A DNA stretch of 64,000 nt from an uncultured Psychroserpens sp. (GTDB taxonomy: Bacteria; Bacteroidota; Bacteroidia; Flavobacteriales; Flavobacteriaceae): NCBI RefSeq assembly GCF_947501425.1, contig NZ_CANMVN010000009.1, forward strand, positions 181,077 to 245,076, given 5' to 3'. The first letter of the stretch is position 1. The number at the start of each line of letters is the position of its first letter. Under the pieces are notes generated by a model. That model was given only the letters and a program-made list of their open reading frames with translations, was not told the DNA's origin and made no database searches. Below, piece by piece: positions 53,522-62,029 of this stretch. A program made the position numbers and the translations under genes.

Positions 53522-56500
53522 ATGAAAAACAACTACTTATTGCTTTTTGCATTTTTTTTCTTTGCTATTGGATTTAGTCAAACACCTATTGTTACAATTG
53601 ACAGAGATAATGTTGCAGGTCCGACAGCTACAGGTAATGACCCATCAATTTCTTCTGTTGGTATTACTAGAGGAGCTGGCATAAATCTAAGAGCAGGTAC
53701 AGACTTTACTTCCAACAATTGGACTGGAGCTTCACTTGCTGATGCAATAACCAATAATGATTACATGCAATGGTCTACTACTGCCAGTGCAACAAATGAT
53801 ATTGAAATTCAAACAGTAGACATAAGATTAAGACGTAATACAAATGGACCAGAAAATTGGCAACTGTATTACAGCTTAGATAATTTTGCAACAGCAGGTA
53901 TTGCAGTAAATACACCTCAAACTTTAGCTGCATTTACAAACGTAACAACAAACATCACTGGATTAAGTATCAATTCAGGAACTGCAGGCACTATAACTTT
54001 CAGGCTTTATGCTTGGGGAGGACTTACAAATGGAGGCTGGCTAAGGGTTAGACAAGAACCAAGTTGGTCAGACTTTGGAATCGTATTGCCCGGAATTAGA
54101 TTAAGCGGAACAATTAATGCTACTACACCCAATAGCACTGAATCTAATATAATCTCTACAGCATTTGATCCAAACGATAATATCGATTACTCTGCATATA
54201 ATGCAACCTCAGGCTTAACAACTTTAAACGCTATTAAAATAGGAGAGTTCTCTATTCAAGATGGTGGTGACGACCTTATCGACGCAGATGCACTAAATAC
54301 AACATTATCGGAAATAGATTTTGGAGTTACTAACAGTTCAAATATTGCTGCATTGGCTATTTTTGATGGTGCAATTAATATATCTGAGGTAACTACAGTT
54401 TCAGGTGTTACCTCATTTACAGGCATTACTGGTCTTTCAGCAACTGATGACAGCTCAAAAGTATTCGATGTTTATGCAACGTTCGATTCTACAGTGACAG
54501 ACAATGAACAAATTCAACTAACAATTATTTCAGCAACTGCAGATGGATCTACCGGATCTGTATTCCTGGCCTTTGATGCTGGTGGAGCTCAAACACCTAT
54601 TGTTGCTGATGATAACAGAATAGAGGTTACTGCTAACGCATTAATATTCAACCAAGAACCTGTAGACACCTTTCAGTTTGAAACTATGACCCCATCACCA
54701 ATTGTTTTTGCAGTAGATGGAAATGATAATCAAGATTTAGATTATAATGGCACTGTTTCGGTAGTATCCAGTGGTTCTTTAGAACCTGGAATTATAGATT
54801 ACACAATGACCAATGGAACAGCCATTCTTAACACAATTGTTTACACTGAAAAAGAAACAGTAACTACACTTTTAGCTTTTGGTGGTGCTCTAAGTCCCGC
54901 AATTAGCAATCCGTTTGATGTCGACGGACCATTAATTACTATTGCTCAACAAGACTTTGATGGAACAACACCAGAATGGACTTACACAACCGATGTCGCT
55001 CTATTTGATAATGGATGGGCGTTTGATGGCTACTATGGTGTCATAGATATCACAAGTGCTGCTCCTTTAGACAATCCATCATTTTCAAATAATATCTTTG
55101 GTGAACATGATCTTAATGATGAAGGCGAGAATGGAACTACTGGTTTTGCAACCTTAACTCTTGACCCGATAGATATCAGCAATTTTGAAAATGTAACCTT
55201 ATCTTTTGATTGGGATATTCACGGTTATGTCAACAATACTGATGATGCGCAATACAGATTGATTTATGATGGCGTACCACAAGCATTAGTATTTCTTCTA
55301 GACGGAGATGGACCTGTTGATACAGATCAAGGAACTGTTACATTAGAAATCCCAGATGCAGTATCAACTTTAGCTCTAGAAATTAAAGTAAGAAACAACG
55401 GTAGTAATGGATTCTCCGGATTTGATAACTTCAAACTTATCAGTGTGTTTGATGGTTTACTTTATGTAGATAACGGCTGGTCTCCTAATCCGCCATCTGG
55501 AAGTACTGGGACAGAAAACGCTTATGTACTAGACGGTACTTACAATGTAGGAACCAACATTGAAATCAACAACTTATATATAAATGATTCTGCAACAACC
55601 ACAGTCTCTGCTGGACAATCAATTACCTCAAACTCTGGTTTAGTAAATTTTGGTACTTTAGAAATGAACTCTGTTTCTACATCCTACTCTAGTTTAATTA
55701 CTACTGGTAATGCTCAAGGCGAAATTATTTATAATCGTCATGTCAACCAACTTGCACCTACAGGTTCTACAACAGGATTTAATGACCTGGTTGCAGCACC
55801 TGTGACAAATTCGGATCAAACATTTCTTGCTCTCAGAACTGCAAATCCTGATATTCCATCTGGAACAATAGGCGGAGTTCCTTCTTTTCTATTCGGACCT
55901 TTTGATAATGTTGCAAATGAGTATATCAATTATACAGCAGCAGACGATGCTTCTCTGGTAGAAGCAGGTGTTGGATACAGAACAGCATCTACAGCAGCAA
56001 CTGGATCTACCTTTAGATTTGTTGGTAATGTAGAAACTACTACCAATTTGGTTCCAATAACAGTTGGTGCAGGTAGTACTTTTAATTTGATAGGAAATCC
56101 TTATCCATCTTACATTACACTAGCAGATTTCTTGGCTGCCAATAATTCAGAATTTGACGCTATTACATCTGGAGTTTACGCTTACGATGGAGATCTAAGT
56201 GATGACTTCACTATCTGGAATCAGGCCTATTCTGATGCTAACCCAACAGCCTTAATTGCGCCAGGACAAGGATTTTTTGTATCATCTAAAGTAGGTGGAG
56301 GTACTATCACGTTCAGTCCATCTATGCGATCTATTGGAACCAGCGATGATTTCATTCCTGGAAGGATGAGTAATCCAATAGCGCATTTAAAACTTGAAAT
56401 GCGTAGTGAAAATGAATTATTTAAAACCGATTTTTACTTTAATGACAATGCTTCTCTAGGTATGGATGCTGGTTATGATACTGCTATGTTTAATAGTGTT

Positions 56501-57064
56501 ACTCCAGACTTTGCACTTTATTCTCACTTAGCACAAAATAACAACGGATTAGATTTAGCTGTACAATCTCTAAACTATGATGCAATTAATGATGTAATTA
56601 TTCCATTAGGTATTAATGCTAGTCAAGGTCAACAATTAACCATTAGTATTTTTGAAACTGATGTAGCCGACGGTATTGATGTTTATCTGGAAGATACTTT
56701 AACAAATACCTTTACATTATTAAACACGTCAGATTATGTATTTACACCAAATACAGACCTTTCTGGAACTGGACGTTTCTTCTTGAGATTCACTTCAGAT
56801 GTATTATCAACACCTGAAGAAAACTTTGACACAGTTCAAATTTACACAACTAAAACACCTAAAGCTTTATTTATCAAAGGAGAATTGAATACTGATACTA
56901 AAGCTGAAATCTATGATATACAAGGTCGTATGATCTTAAATACTCCATTAGATAGTTCGAGTACCAATAATCAAATTGATATTTCTAATTTCAACTCTGG
57001 AGTCTATATAGTTAAATTAAGTAACAGTTCTCAACAGAAAACACAAAAAGTAATTATTAAATAA
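53522..57064 (+). CDS. Large secreted protein with T9SS type A sorting domain
   Basis: A 1180-residue protein exported by Sec and then by the type IX system. Signal peptide: residues 1-19 (LLLFAFFFFAIGFSQ). The N-terminal half has beta-sandwich, lamin-tail or choice-of-anchor-like segments (about 20-480), then a MAM-like region around 500-640 (NFENVTLSFDWDIHGY and NNGSNGFSGFDNFKL). A later region (about 700-1050) has the NLIGNPYPSYI motif common in flavobacterial surface proteins. The last 75 residues are a type A C-terminal domain (AEIYDIQGRMIL, IDISNFNSGVYIVKL). It likely ends up on the cell surface or is released. Role unknown; no catalytic motif is visible. Confidence 0.9.
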   Translation: MKNNYLLLFAFFFFAIGFSQTPIVTIDRDNVAGPTATGNDPSISSVGITRGAGINLRAGTDFTSNNWTGASLADAITNNDYMQWSTTASATNDIEIQTVDIRLRRNTNGPENWQLYYSLDNFATAGIAVNTPQTLAAFTNVTTNITGLSINSGTAGTITFRLYAWGGLTNGGWLRVRQEPSWSDFGIVLPGIRLSGTINATTPNSTESNIISTAFDPNDNIDYSAYNATSGLTTLNAIKIGEFSIQDGGDDLIDADALNTTLSEIDFGVTNSSNIAALAIFDGAINISEVTTVSGVTSFTGITGLSATDDSSKVFDVYATFDSTVTDNEQIQLTIISATADGSTGSVFLAFDAGGAQTPIVADDNRIEVTANALIFNQEPVDTFQFETMTPSPIVFAVDGNDNQDLDYNGTVSVVSSGSLEPGIIDYTMTNGTAILNTIVYTEKETVTTLLAFGGALSPAISNPFDVDGPLITIAQQDFDGTTPEWTYTTDVALFDNGWAFDGYYGVIDITSAAPLDNPSFSNNIFGEHDLNDEGENGTTGFATLTLDPIDISNFENVTLSFDWDIHGYVNNTDDAQYRLIYDGVPQALVFLLDGDGPVDTDQGTVTLEIPDAVSTLALEIKVRNNGSNGFSGFDNFKLISVFDGLLYVDNGWSPNPPSGSTGTENAYVLDGTYNVGTNIEINNLYINDSATTTVSAGQSITSNSGLVNFGTLEMNSVSTSYSSLITTGNAQGEIIYNRHVNQLAPTGSTTGFNDLVAAPVTNSDQTFLALRTANPDIPSGTIGGVPSFLFGPFDNVANEYINYTAADDASLVEAGVGYRTASTAATGSTFRFVGNVETTTNLVPITVGAGSTFNLIGNPYPSYITLADFLAANNSEFDAITSGVYAYDGDLSDDFTIWNQAYSDANPTALIAPGQGFFVSSKVGGGTITFSPSMRSIGTSDDFIPGRMSNPIAHLKLEMRSENELFKTDFYFNDNASLGMDAGYDTAMFNSVTPDFALYSHLAQNNNGLDLAVQSLNYDAINDVIIPLGINASQGQQLTISIFETDVADGIDVYLEDTLTNTFTLLNTSDYVFTPNTDLSGTGRFFLRFTSDVLSTPEENFDTVQIYTTKTPKALFIKGELNTDTKAEIYDIQGRMILNTPLDSSSTNNQIDISNFNSGVYIVKLSNSSQQKTQKVIIK

Positions 57065-57126
57065 GATCAATTTAAATACATGGTTATTAATAAATCAATT
57101 AACGGCATTAATAACAATATTTTATT

Positions 57127-57134
57127 TACTTTTG
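57127..57134 (+). promoter_or_regulatory. -7 promoter box for the peptide-kinase cassette
   Basis: TACTTTTG is an exact TAnnTTTG match, 19 bases before the ATG of the 53-residue peptide. It shows that the cassette can be transcribed apart from the upstream T9SS gene. Confidence 0.6.
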
Positions 57135-57153
57135 ACCTTTATTATATATTGTA

Positions 57154-57315
57154 ATGAAAAGAAATAGTCCTCAAAATCAAATCACTCGTAAGGAAGCCAT
57201 GAAAAAGATGGGCAAGTACGCTGCACTTACTGCAATGGGTACGTTTCTTATCCTTAATCCAAAAAAAGCACAGGCATCTTCTCCACCAGATCCAGGAGGA
57301 AATCCTTTTGATTAA
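57154..57315 (+). CDS. 53-residue secreted or precursor peptide
   Basis: A 53-residue frame with its own -7 box. Residues 11-17 read TRKEAMK, like a Tat-type signal with Lys for the second Arg. A hydrophobic stretch (about 20-35) and an A-Q-A site at 39-41 follow, and the predicted product is SSPPDPGGNPFD (12 residues) with two Ser at its start. Such short peptides recur in Bacteroidota, and the next two genes encode a kinase and a nucleotidyltransferase, as in modified-peptide clusters. It could be a modified precursor peptide or a small secreted protein that the two enzymes act on. The kinase start codon is 14 bases after its stop. Confidence 0.7.
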   Translation: MKRNSPQNQITRKEAMKKMGKYAALTAMGTFLILNPKKAQASSPPDPGGNPFD

Positions 57316-57329
57316 TTTTTAGTTTTATT

Positions 57330-58457
57330 TTGAAAACGGACTTATCTCCGAAACACATATGCACTGTAGATGAAACCTCGATACTATGGTTCCAACAGTC
57401 AAACAGATATGTGGTAGTTTCTGAAAGTTTATTTTCATTAATACAACTGTATCTTTCCGTAGAATCAAAAGCTTTATTTACCAGTACTCTAAATGACTCA
57501 CTGAGTATTGAAGCAGATAGATGCAGTACAATTTACGATGAGATTACCATATTTTTAAAGGATGCTATTACAGTGCCTAATGAAACTCCTAAACCTCGTA
57601 CATCTCTAAATATTCCTATTGACACTATAACAAAGTCATACAATATCAATGGGGTTGGTATAGAAATTAATTTTGAATCAAAACATCTCGAAAGTCTAAT
57701 ACATCCTCAAATTTCCCATTATCAAACTAAAAACAACTTAGAGCATCCTATTGTTTTTGATATTTTTAGAACAGATGATCTTTTACATTTCTTCAAAAAC
57801 AAATCACATGTGGCAAGCTACACCACAAAAATGGCTCACTTTCTACAAGGAAAATTTGCCCTAGAACTTACCAATACTGTTCACAACACTGACATAGAAA
57901 AATGGATTGCTACTTTTCATGCTTCTACCGTATCTAATGAAAAAGAAGCTATCATGATTATTGGTGATTCTGGAAATGGAAAAAGCACATTATCTGCATT
58001 GTTAATGACAAAAGGTTTTGATGTTTTTGCAGATGATTTCACACCTCTTTATCAAGACATGAACTTATATCGCTATCCTTCAGCAATATCTATAAAAAAG
58101 GGAGCTTTTGATATGCTTGCTTCAGAATTAGAAAATTTTAACACACTCAAAACCTATAGCAACGGTCCTAAAAAAGTAAATCTAAAATACATTCCTAATG
58201 ACGCCAAAGAATCAAAGACCAAGCTTCCTTGTCAAAAAATAGTACTTGTTAAGTACGACCAATCCCAAGCATCTGAATTAAAAGCTATTTCATTAGAAAA
58301 CATATTAGAAACTTTAATTCCAGATTCTTGGATATCTCCTAACGATGCACACGCACTACAATTTCTAAATTGGCTTAAAACTGTGCAATGTTTTGAACTC
58401 AACTACAGCGATAATGATTTTGCAATAGCCAAATTCAAAACACTATTTGATTCATAA
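57330..58457 (+). CDS. HPr-kinase-like protein with PqqD/RRE-like N-terminus
   Basis: A 375-residue protein. Residues of about 150-375 match the HPr kinase fold: the preceding H197-x-S199 segment, Walker A IGDSGNGKST at 211-220, and FADDFTPL with the paired Asp at 235-236. Residues of about 1-80 resemble a PqqD-type winged helix, the peptide-recognition (RRE) domain of many RiPP systems; the match is by pattern only. Lasso-peptide clusters contain similar kinases that phosphorylate a peptide Ser. The start is TTG 57330, since no ATG fits the N-terminal domain. The putative peptide substrate is directly upstream. Confidence 0.78.
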   Translation: MKTDLSPKHICTVDETSILWFQQSNRYVVVSESLFSLIQLYLSVESKALFTSTLNDSLSIEADRCSTIYDEITIFLKDAITVPNETPKPRTSLNIPIDTITKSYNINGVGIEINFESKHLESLIHPQISHYQTKNNLEHPIVFDIFRTDDLLHFFKNKSHVASYTTKMAHFLQGKFALELTNTVHNTDIEKWIATFHASTVSNEKEAIMIIGDSGNGKSTLSALLMTKGFDVFADDFTPLYQDMNLYRYPSAISIKKGAFDMLASELENFNTLKTYSNGPKKVNLKYIPNDAKESKTKLPCQKIVLVKYDQSQASELKAISLENILETLIPDSWISPNDAHALQFLNWLKTVQCFELNYSDNDFAIAKFKTLFDS

Positions 58458-58481
58458 AGCCATTAGAGTCATTTCTTTACG

Positions 58482-58489
58482 TATTTTTG
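58482..58489 (+). promoter_or_regulatory. Possible -7 box for the nucleotidyltransferase
   Basis: TATTTTTG fits TAnnTTTG, 20 bases before the TTG start at 58510. It would add expression to read-through from the cassette promoter. Confidence 0.4.
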
Positions 58490-58509
58490 AAATGAATTAA
58501 ACCAAAAAA

Positions 58510-59583
58510 TTGTCTTCAACAACCCATACATATAAGTTCACTTTACAGCTAATTGCTGATATTTTAAGTTTTAACCATTTTATTGGAGATCTAGAACAAA
58601 AATTAAATAGTGAACAAATTGATTGGGAGCAATTTGTGATAGTAGCAAGTGATCATCTCGTTCTAACAACATGCTATTGCAGATTAAAACAGAAAAATTT
58701 ACTAGATAATATACCTAAAGATCTTGAAAACTACCTTCAGGATATTACATCAATAAACCGGAACAGAAATCTAGCACTTATTGAAGAAACCAAAACCATA
58801 GCTGAAATTTTTAATTCAAATACTATAGAATACACGTTCTTGAAAGGCATGTCTTTTTTAATGGGTGATTATTATCAAGATATAGGAGAACGTATGGTTG
58901 GAGATATTGATATCTTAGTTAATGAAAATCAAATTCAAGATGCTTTTGACCTAATGATTCAAAACGGTTATTCTATAATACCCTCAGGTGTTAGAGCTCA
59001 GTTTTTTGATCATAAACATCTGGACAGACTAGCTAAAGAGGATAGTTTATGTGCTGTTGAACTTCATAAATATGTGCTTAATACATCTGAAAAGAACTTA
59101 TTAAAAAGTAGTCACATTTTTAATTCTAAACAATACATCGAAGACATTGCAATTCCGGACAAGTCTGTTATGTTTATGCATAACATTCTTAATTTTCAAA
59201 TAAACGATAAAGGACATTATTACTCAAATATAAGTATGCGCTCAGCCTATGATTCTATTGTACTATTAAACACTTCACCTAAATTATTAAACGCAGTTGA
59301 GAACAAGTACACACGATCCTATTTTAATCTTATATCTGTTTTCTTTAAAGACATACTTAGTGGTTTTGAGCCAGATGTAGCCATAGTTAAAACTTTTGAA
59401 GCCAGATTAAAATCACCTAAACAAAATCGAATACGAACCAAACGATTAGCAATAGTTGAGTACCTTAAATTAGTGCCTTCCCGTTTCATCTTATTTTTAA
59501 AGAATAAAGACTACAGAGTGGCAATCTACAAAGATCGAAAACGAATACTGAACGAATTAAAATCAAAATTCATGAAGTCATAA
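58510..59583 (+). CDS. Nucleotidyltransferase family protein (Nuc-transf_5 type)
   Basis: A 357-residue protein. The core reads YTFLKGMSFL at about 113-122 then RMVGDIDILV, where the D-I-D pair gives the metal-binding site of the NT fold, followed by FDLMIQNGYSI and AVELHKYVL. This matches the Nuc-transf_5 family, members of which occur with HPr-kinase-like genes in lasso-peptide and polysaccharide loci and modify phosphorylated peptides. The C-terminal part is helical and basic. Start TTG 58510 follows the kinase by 52 bases. Substrate unknown; peptide or sugar phosphate are both possible. Confidence 0.82.
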   Translation: MSSTTHTYKFTLQLIADILSFNHFIGDLEQKLNSEQIDWEQFVIVASDHLVLTTCYCRLKQKNLLDNIPKDLENYLQDITSINRNRNLALIEETKTIAEIFNSNTIEYTFLKGMSFLMGDYYQDIGERMVGDIDILVNENQIQDAFDLMIQNGYSIIPSGVRAQFFDHKHLDRLAKEDSLCAVELHKYVLNTSEKNLLKSSHIFNSKQYIEDIAIPDKSVMFMHNILNFQINDKGHYYSNISMRSAYDSIVLLNTSPKLLNAVENKYTRSYFNLISVFFKDILSGFEPDVAIVKTFEARLKSPKQNRIRTKRLAIVEYLKLVPSRFILFLKNKDYRVAIYKDRKRILNELKSKFMKS

Positions 59584-59595
59584 GGCAAAATATAA

Positions 59596-59603
59596 TAACT
59601 TTG
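59596..59603 (+). promoter_or_regulatory. -7 promoter box for the small barrel gene
   Basis: TAACTTTG, 59 bases before ATG 59663. It gives this gene its own transcript, so it need not belong to the cassette. Confidence 0.6.
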
Positions 59604-59662
59604 TCTTTATTTGTAATATTCTAGTTCAAAGCATATCTTTGAGTTAACCCAATATTGAAAAC

Positions 59663-60256
59663 ATGAAAAAGGCTGTCTTACTCTTAATCCTAATTGCGTT
59701 GTTTAGCTTTAATGGCAATTCACAATCCAGCTTAACTAAAGATCAATACCGAAATATAGATTCTTGGATGATTAGTGTTGGTGTTAATGCTGTGGGTAGT
59801 CTAGGCACTAGAAATCCTGTTGAAAGATTAGATGAATTTGAATTTAGCCAACCTCTGGCCTTAGCAGTTGAACATCAATGGTCTAGATTTTTATCAATTG
59901 AACAAGACTTTACATTAAATAAGTTTAAAATAACTTCAAGAATTGATAATGGTAAACTACCAGAAGAATTTACTTATTTCTCAACAAACACTTATTTAAA
60001 ATATTACTATTCAAACGAAATATTTAAAAACACAAATTTAAACTGGCTGGATCTATATGTCGGTGGTGGGCTTGGAGTATTTTCCATAGATGAAATAAAC
60101 ACTTCTGCAAATCTCTTACTAGGTGGCACCATATGGATTAGTGATAATATAGGCATACGATTACAAGGTGTAGGTAAATTTGCGTTTAACCACAAAGATA
60201 ACCGCTTTGACAATAACCATTTTCAATACATGCTACAAGGTATTTTTAAATTGTAA
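59663..60256 (+). CDS. Small outer-membrane beta-barrel protein
   Basis: A 197-residue protein with a signal peptide (LLLILIALFSFNGNSQS) and eight or so amphipathic strands, for example DSWMISVGVNAVGS, WLDLYVGGGLGVFS and IGIRLQGVGKFAFN, ending YMLQGIFKL. This is an OmpA/OmpX-like eight-strand barrel without a peptidoglycan domain. Function unknown. It follows the nucleotidyltransferase by 79 bases but has its own -7 box. Similar small barrels are common in flavobacterial genomes. Confidence 0.75.
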   Translation: MKKAVLLLILIALFSFNGNSQSSLTKDQYRNIDSWMISVGVNAVGSLGTRNPVERLDEFEFSQPLALAVEHQWSRFLSIEQDFTLNKFKITSRIDNGKLPEEFTYFSTNTYLKYYYSNEIFKNTNLNWLDLYVGGGLGVFSIDEINTSANLLLGGTIWISDNIGIRLQGVGKFAFNHKDNRFDNNHFQYMLQGIFKL

Positions 60257-60276
60257 AGATAATTCGTAAAAAAAAT

Positions 60277-60315
60277 AAAAGCCCAAATACCAAAGTAATG
60301 TATTTGGGCTTTTTT
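60277..60315. terminator. Intrinsic terminator between convergent genes
   Basis: Long perfect stem AAAAGCCCAAATAC / GTATTTGGGCTTTT with a 9-base loop and a T-run. It lies between the barrel gene and the convergent 99-residue gene and can act in both directions. Confidence 0.92.
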
Positions 60316-60338
60316 AATTAGTATTCTCTAATCCCTAA

Positions 60339-60638
60339 TTAATCTTCAATCTCTATATGAATTGTACTTGTCATTTTAAGCTTTTTACCATCTAGTCTAG
60401 CTTGAGAGAAGAATTGTTTTGCAATTTCCTGCTCATTAATTAACTCATTGATTCTTCCATTATCAAACTCACATTTGTCTTTCTCATTTCCTTCAGTAAT
60501 TGATAGGCGATGTAACTTGTGAAAATTAATTTTTACTTTAAGTACAGAATTGATAATATGTGACGCTTCAGAAGCTGTATAACTTCCATTAATCAAATCT
60601 ATTTTTTGTGTCTTTTTCGTCGCTTCTAATGTTTCCAT
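60339..60638 (-). CDS. Conserved small hypothetical protein
   Basis: A 99-residue cytoplasmic protein with no signal or membrane helix. It has a helix-rich N-terminal half (YTASEASHIINSVLKVKINFHKL, reminiscent of DUF6952-like helical folds only in outline) and a beta-strand end (LKMTSTIHIEIED). Basic and acidic residues are balanced. I do not recognise a family. An intact frame, its own start and a flanking terminator support a real gene. Confidence 0.65.
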   Translation of the reverse strand: METLEATKKTQKIDLINGSYTASEASHIINSVLKVKINFHKLHRLSITEGNEKDKCEFDNGRINELINEQEIAKQFFSQARLDGKKLKMTSTIHIEIED

Positions 60639-60724
60639 GGTTTTTTATTTATTAATAGTGCAAAGTTTAAATTTTATTTTTATTAATTTTTATTTATATA
60701 TTTAATAAATATCATAAGTAAATA

Positions 60725-61690
60725 TTATGATAAATTTATAATGCATAGATATAATGGCATTCCTAATGTAATATTAAAGGGAAACGTAATCGCAAGAGCC
60801 ATAGGAATATAAAGACCTGGATTTGCTTTTGGTGCTGCAATTTTCATAGCAGCAGGAACAGCAATATATGAGGCACTAGCTGCCAGAATAGCAAATAACA
60901 ATCTGTTTCCTGCGCTTTCTGTAACTAATCCGCTTAATACAGCAACAGCTGATCCATTGATAACTGGTATAATGATTGCAAATATTAAAGCAAACCATCC
61001 CTTTTTAATAAAATCAGATAACTTACGACCACTAGTAATACCCATATCGAGTAAGAACACTGCTAAAAACCCTTTAAATATATCAGTAGTGAAAGGTTTA
61101 ATGCCTTCAGCTTGTGCTTCACTTGCTAAAAGCCCAATAACTAAACTTCCTAAGATAATTAGTACACTTCCATTGGTAAGCGCATGATGTAATACCTTCT
61201 TCATAGGTACCCCATCTTTCTTTTTATTTTTCTTAAAGAGGGTCATGAGAGACAATCCAATCATAATAGAAGGGGCTTCCATTAATGCCATAACAGCGAC
61301 CATGTGTCCACTAAAGGGAATTTGTTCTAACTCTAAAAAAGAAATAGTTGTTACAAAAGTAACTGCACTAACCGATCCGTAGGCTGCGGCTATAGCACCA
61401 GCATTCTCAACTGTAAACTTTCTTCTAAGTATAAAATACGTGTAGACAGGAACAAGTAAAGCCAGAAAAATCCCAAATAAAAGAGCCCACAAGATTTCTA
61501 TATTAAACTCACTATGTGCTAACTCCTGACCACCTTTAAAACCTATTGATAGTAAGAGATATAACGATATGAATTTAGATGAATTTTCAGGAATACAAAG
61601 ATCACTTTTCACCTGAACGGCTAGGAGTCCTAAAAAGAAAAATAATAACGCTGGATTGGTAAGATTATCTATAAGTAAATGTAAGTCCAT
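60725..61690 (-). CDS. SbtA-type sodium-dependent bicarbonate transporter
   Basis: A 321-residue membrane protein with about ten helices. Seen are LSIGFKGGQELAHS in the first half and LLDMGITSGRKLSDFIKKG and AILAASASYIAVPAAMKIAAPKANP in the second, inverted-repeat signatures of the SbtA family, including the S-A/I-S motifs at the crossing helices. It imports HCO3- with Na+. In a heterotroph it probably feeds anaplerotic carboxylation. The small membrane gene 19 bases upstream is co-directional, and a LysR regulator diverges beyond it. No SbtB (PII-like) gene is seen. Confidence 0.9.
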   Translation of the reverse strand: MDLHLLIDNLTNPALLFFFLGLLAVQVKSDLCIPENSSKFISLYLLLSIGFKGGQELAHSEFNIEILWALLFGIFLALLVPVYTYFILRRKFTVENAGAIAAAYGSVSAVTFVTTISFLELEQIPFSGHMVAVMALMEAPSIMIGLSLMTLFKKNKKKDGVPMKKVLHHALTNGSVLIILGSLVIGLLASEAQAEGIKPFTTDIFKGFLAVFLLDMGITSGRKLSDFIKKGWFALIFAIIIPVINGSAVAVLSGLVTESAGNRLLFAILAASASYIAVPAAMKIAAPKANPGLYIPMALAITFPFNITLGMPLYLCIINLS

Positions 61691-61709
61691 AACTTCTCAA
61701 TCCTAAAAC

Positions 61710-61949
61710 CTATTTATCATTATTTGATAAAAAATGAATAATTAAGAGCATCATTATAATACCTCCTGATATTAATAATTCGGAAAGAAATAAATTACTG
61801 TTCTGAGCAGACATATAGATAAATATGCCAAAGGTCATTACAAATAAAACAAGTTTAATTAATCCTAATTGCTGTTTTGCCAAAGCTGAAGTTAAAAATT
61901 TTGCTCTGCTTTCTTTACGTCTTTGTTTCTTTAATATAAAATCACTCAT
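61710..61949 (-). CDS. Small two-helix membrane protein upstream of sbtA
   Basis: A 79-residue protein. From ATG 61949 it begins MSDFILKKQRRKESRAKF, then a basic stretch, then two hydrophobic helices (about residues 29-47 and 54-73). The gap to sbtA is 19 bases. Position between the bicarbonate carrier and its likely LysR regulator suggests a helper or regulator of the transporter. It is not SbtB, which is a soluble PII-like protein. Family not recognised. A longer start at 61973 is possible but adds no recognised feature. Confidence 0.65.
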   Translation of the reverse strand: MSDFILKKQRRKESRAKFLTSALAKQQLGLIKLVLFVMTFGIFIYMSAQNSNLFLSELLISGGIIMMLLIIHFLSNNDK

Positions 61950-62029
61950 GTTTATTTTTTTTGCAAATATCACATGTATAGTTTATATATTTTTATTTAT
62001 ATTTATTATATTATACATAAACAATAGTT

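Noticed and set aside
57154..59583. Canonical lasso-peptide gene cluster
   Set aside because: The kinase and nucleotidyltransferase fit, but there is no asparagine-synthetase-like cyclase, no transglutaminase-like leader protease and no ABC exporter nearby, and the peptide tail lacks a usual ring with Gly at position 1 and Asp/Glu at 7-9.
61710..61949. SbtB regulator of the bicarbonate transporter
   Set aside because: SbtB is a soluble PII-like protein; this one is short, basic and has two membrane helices.
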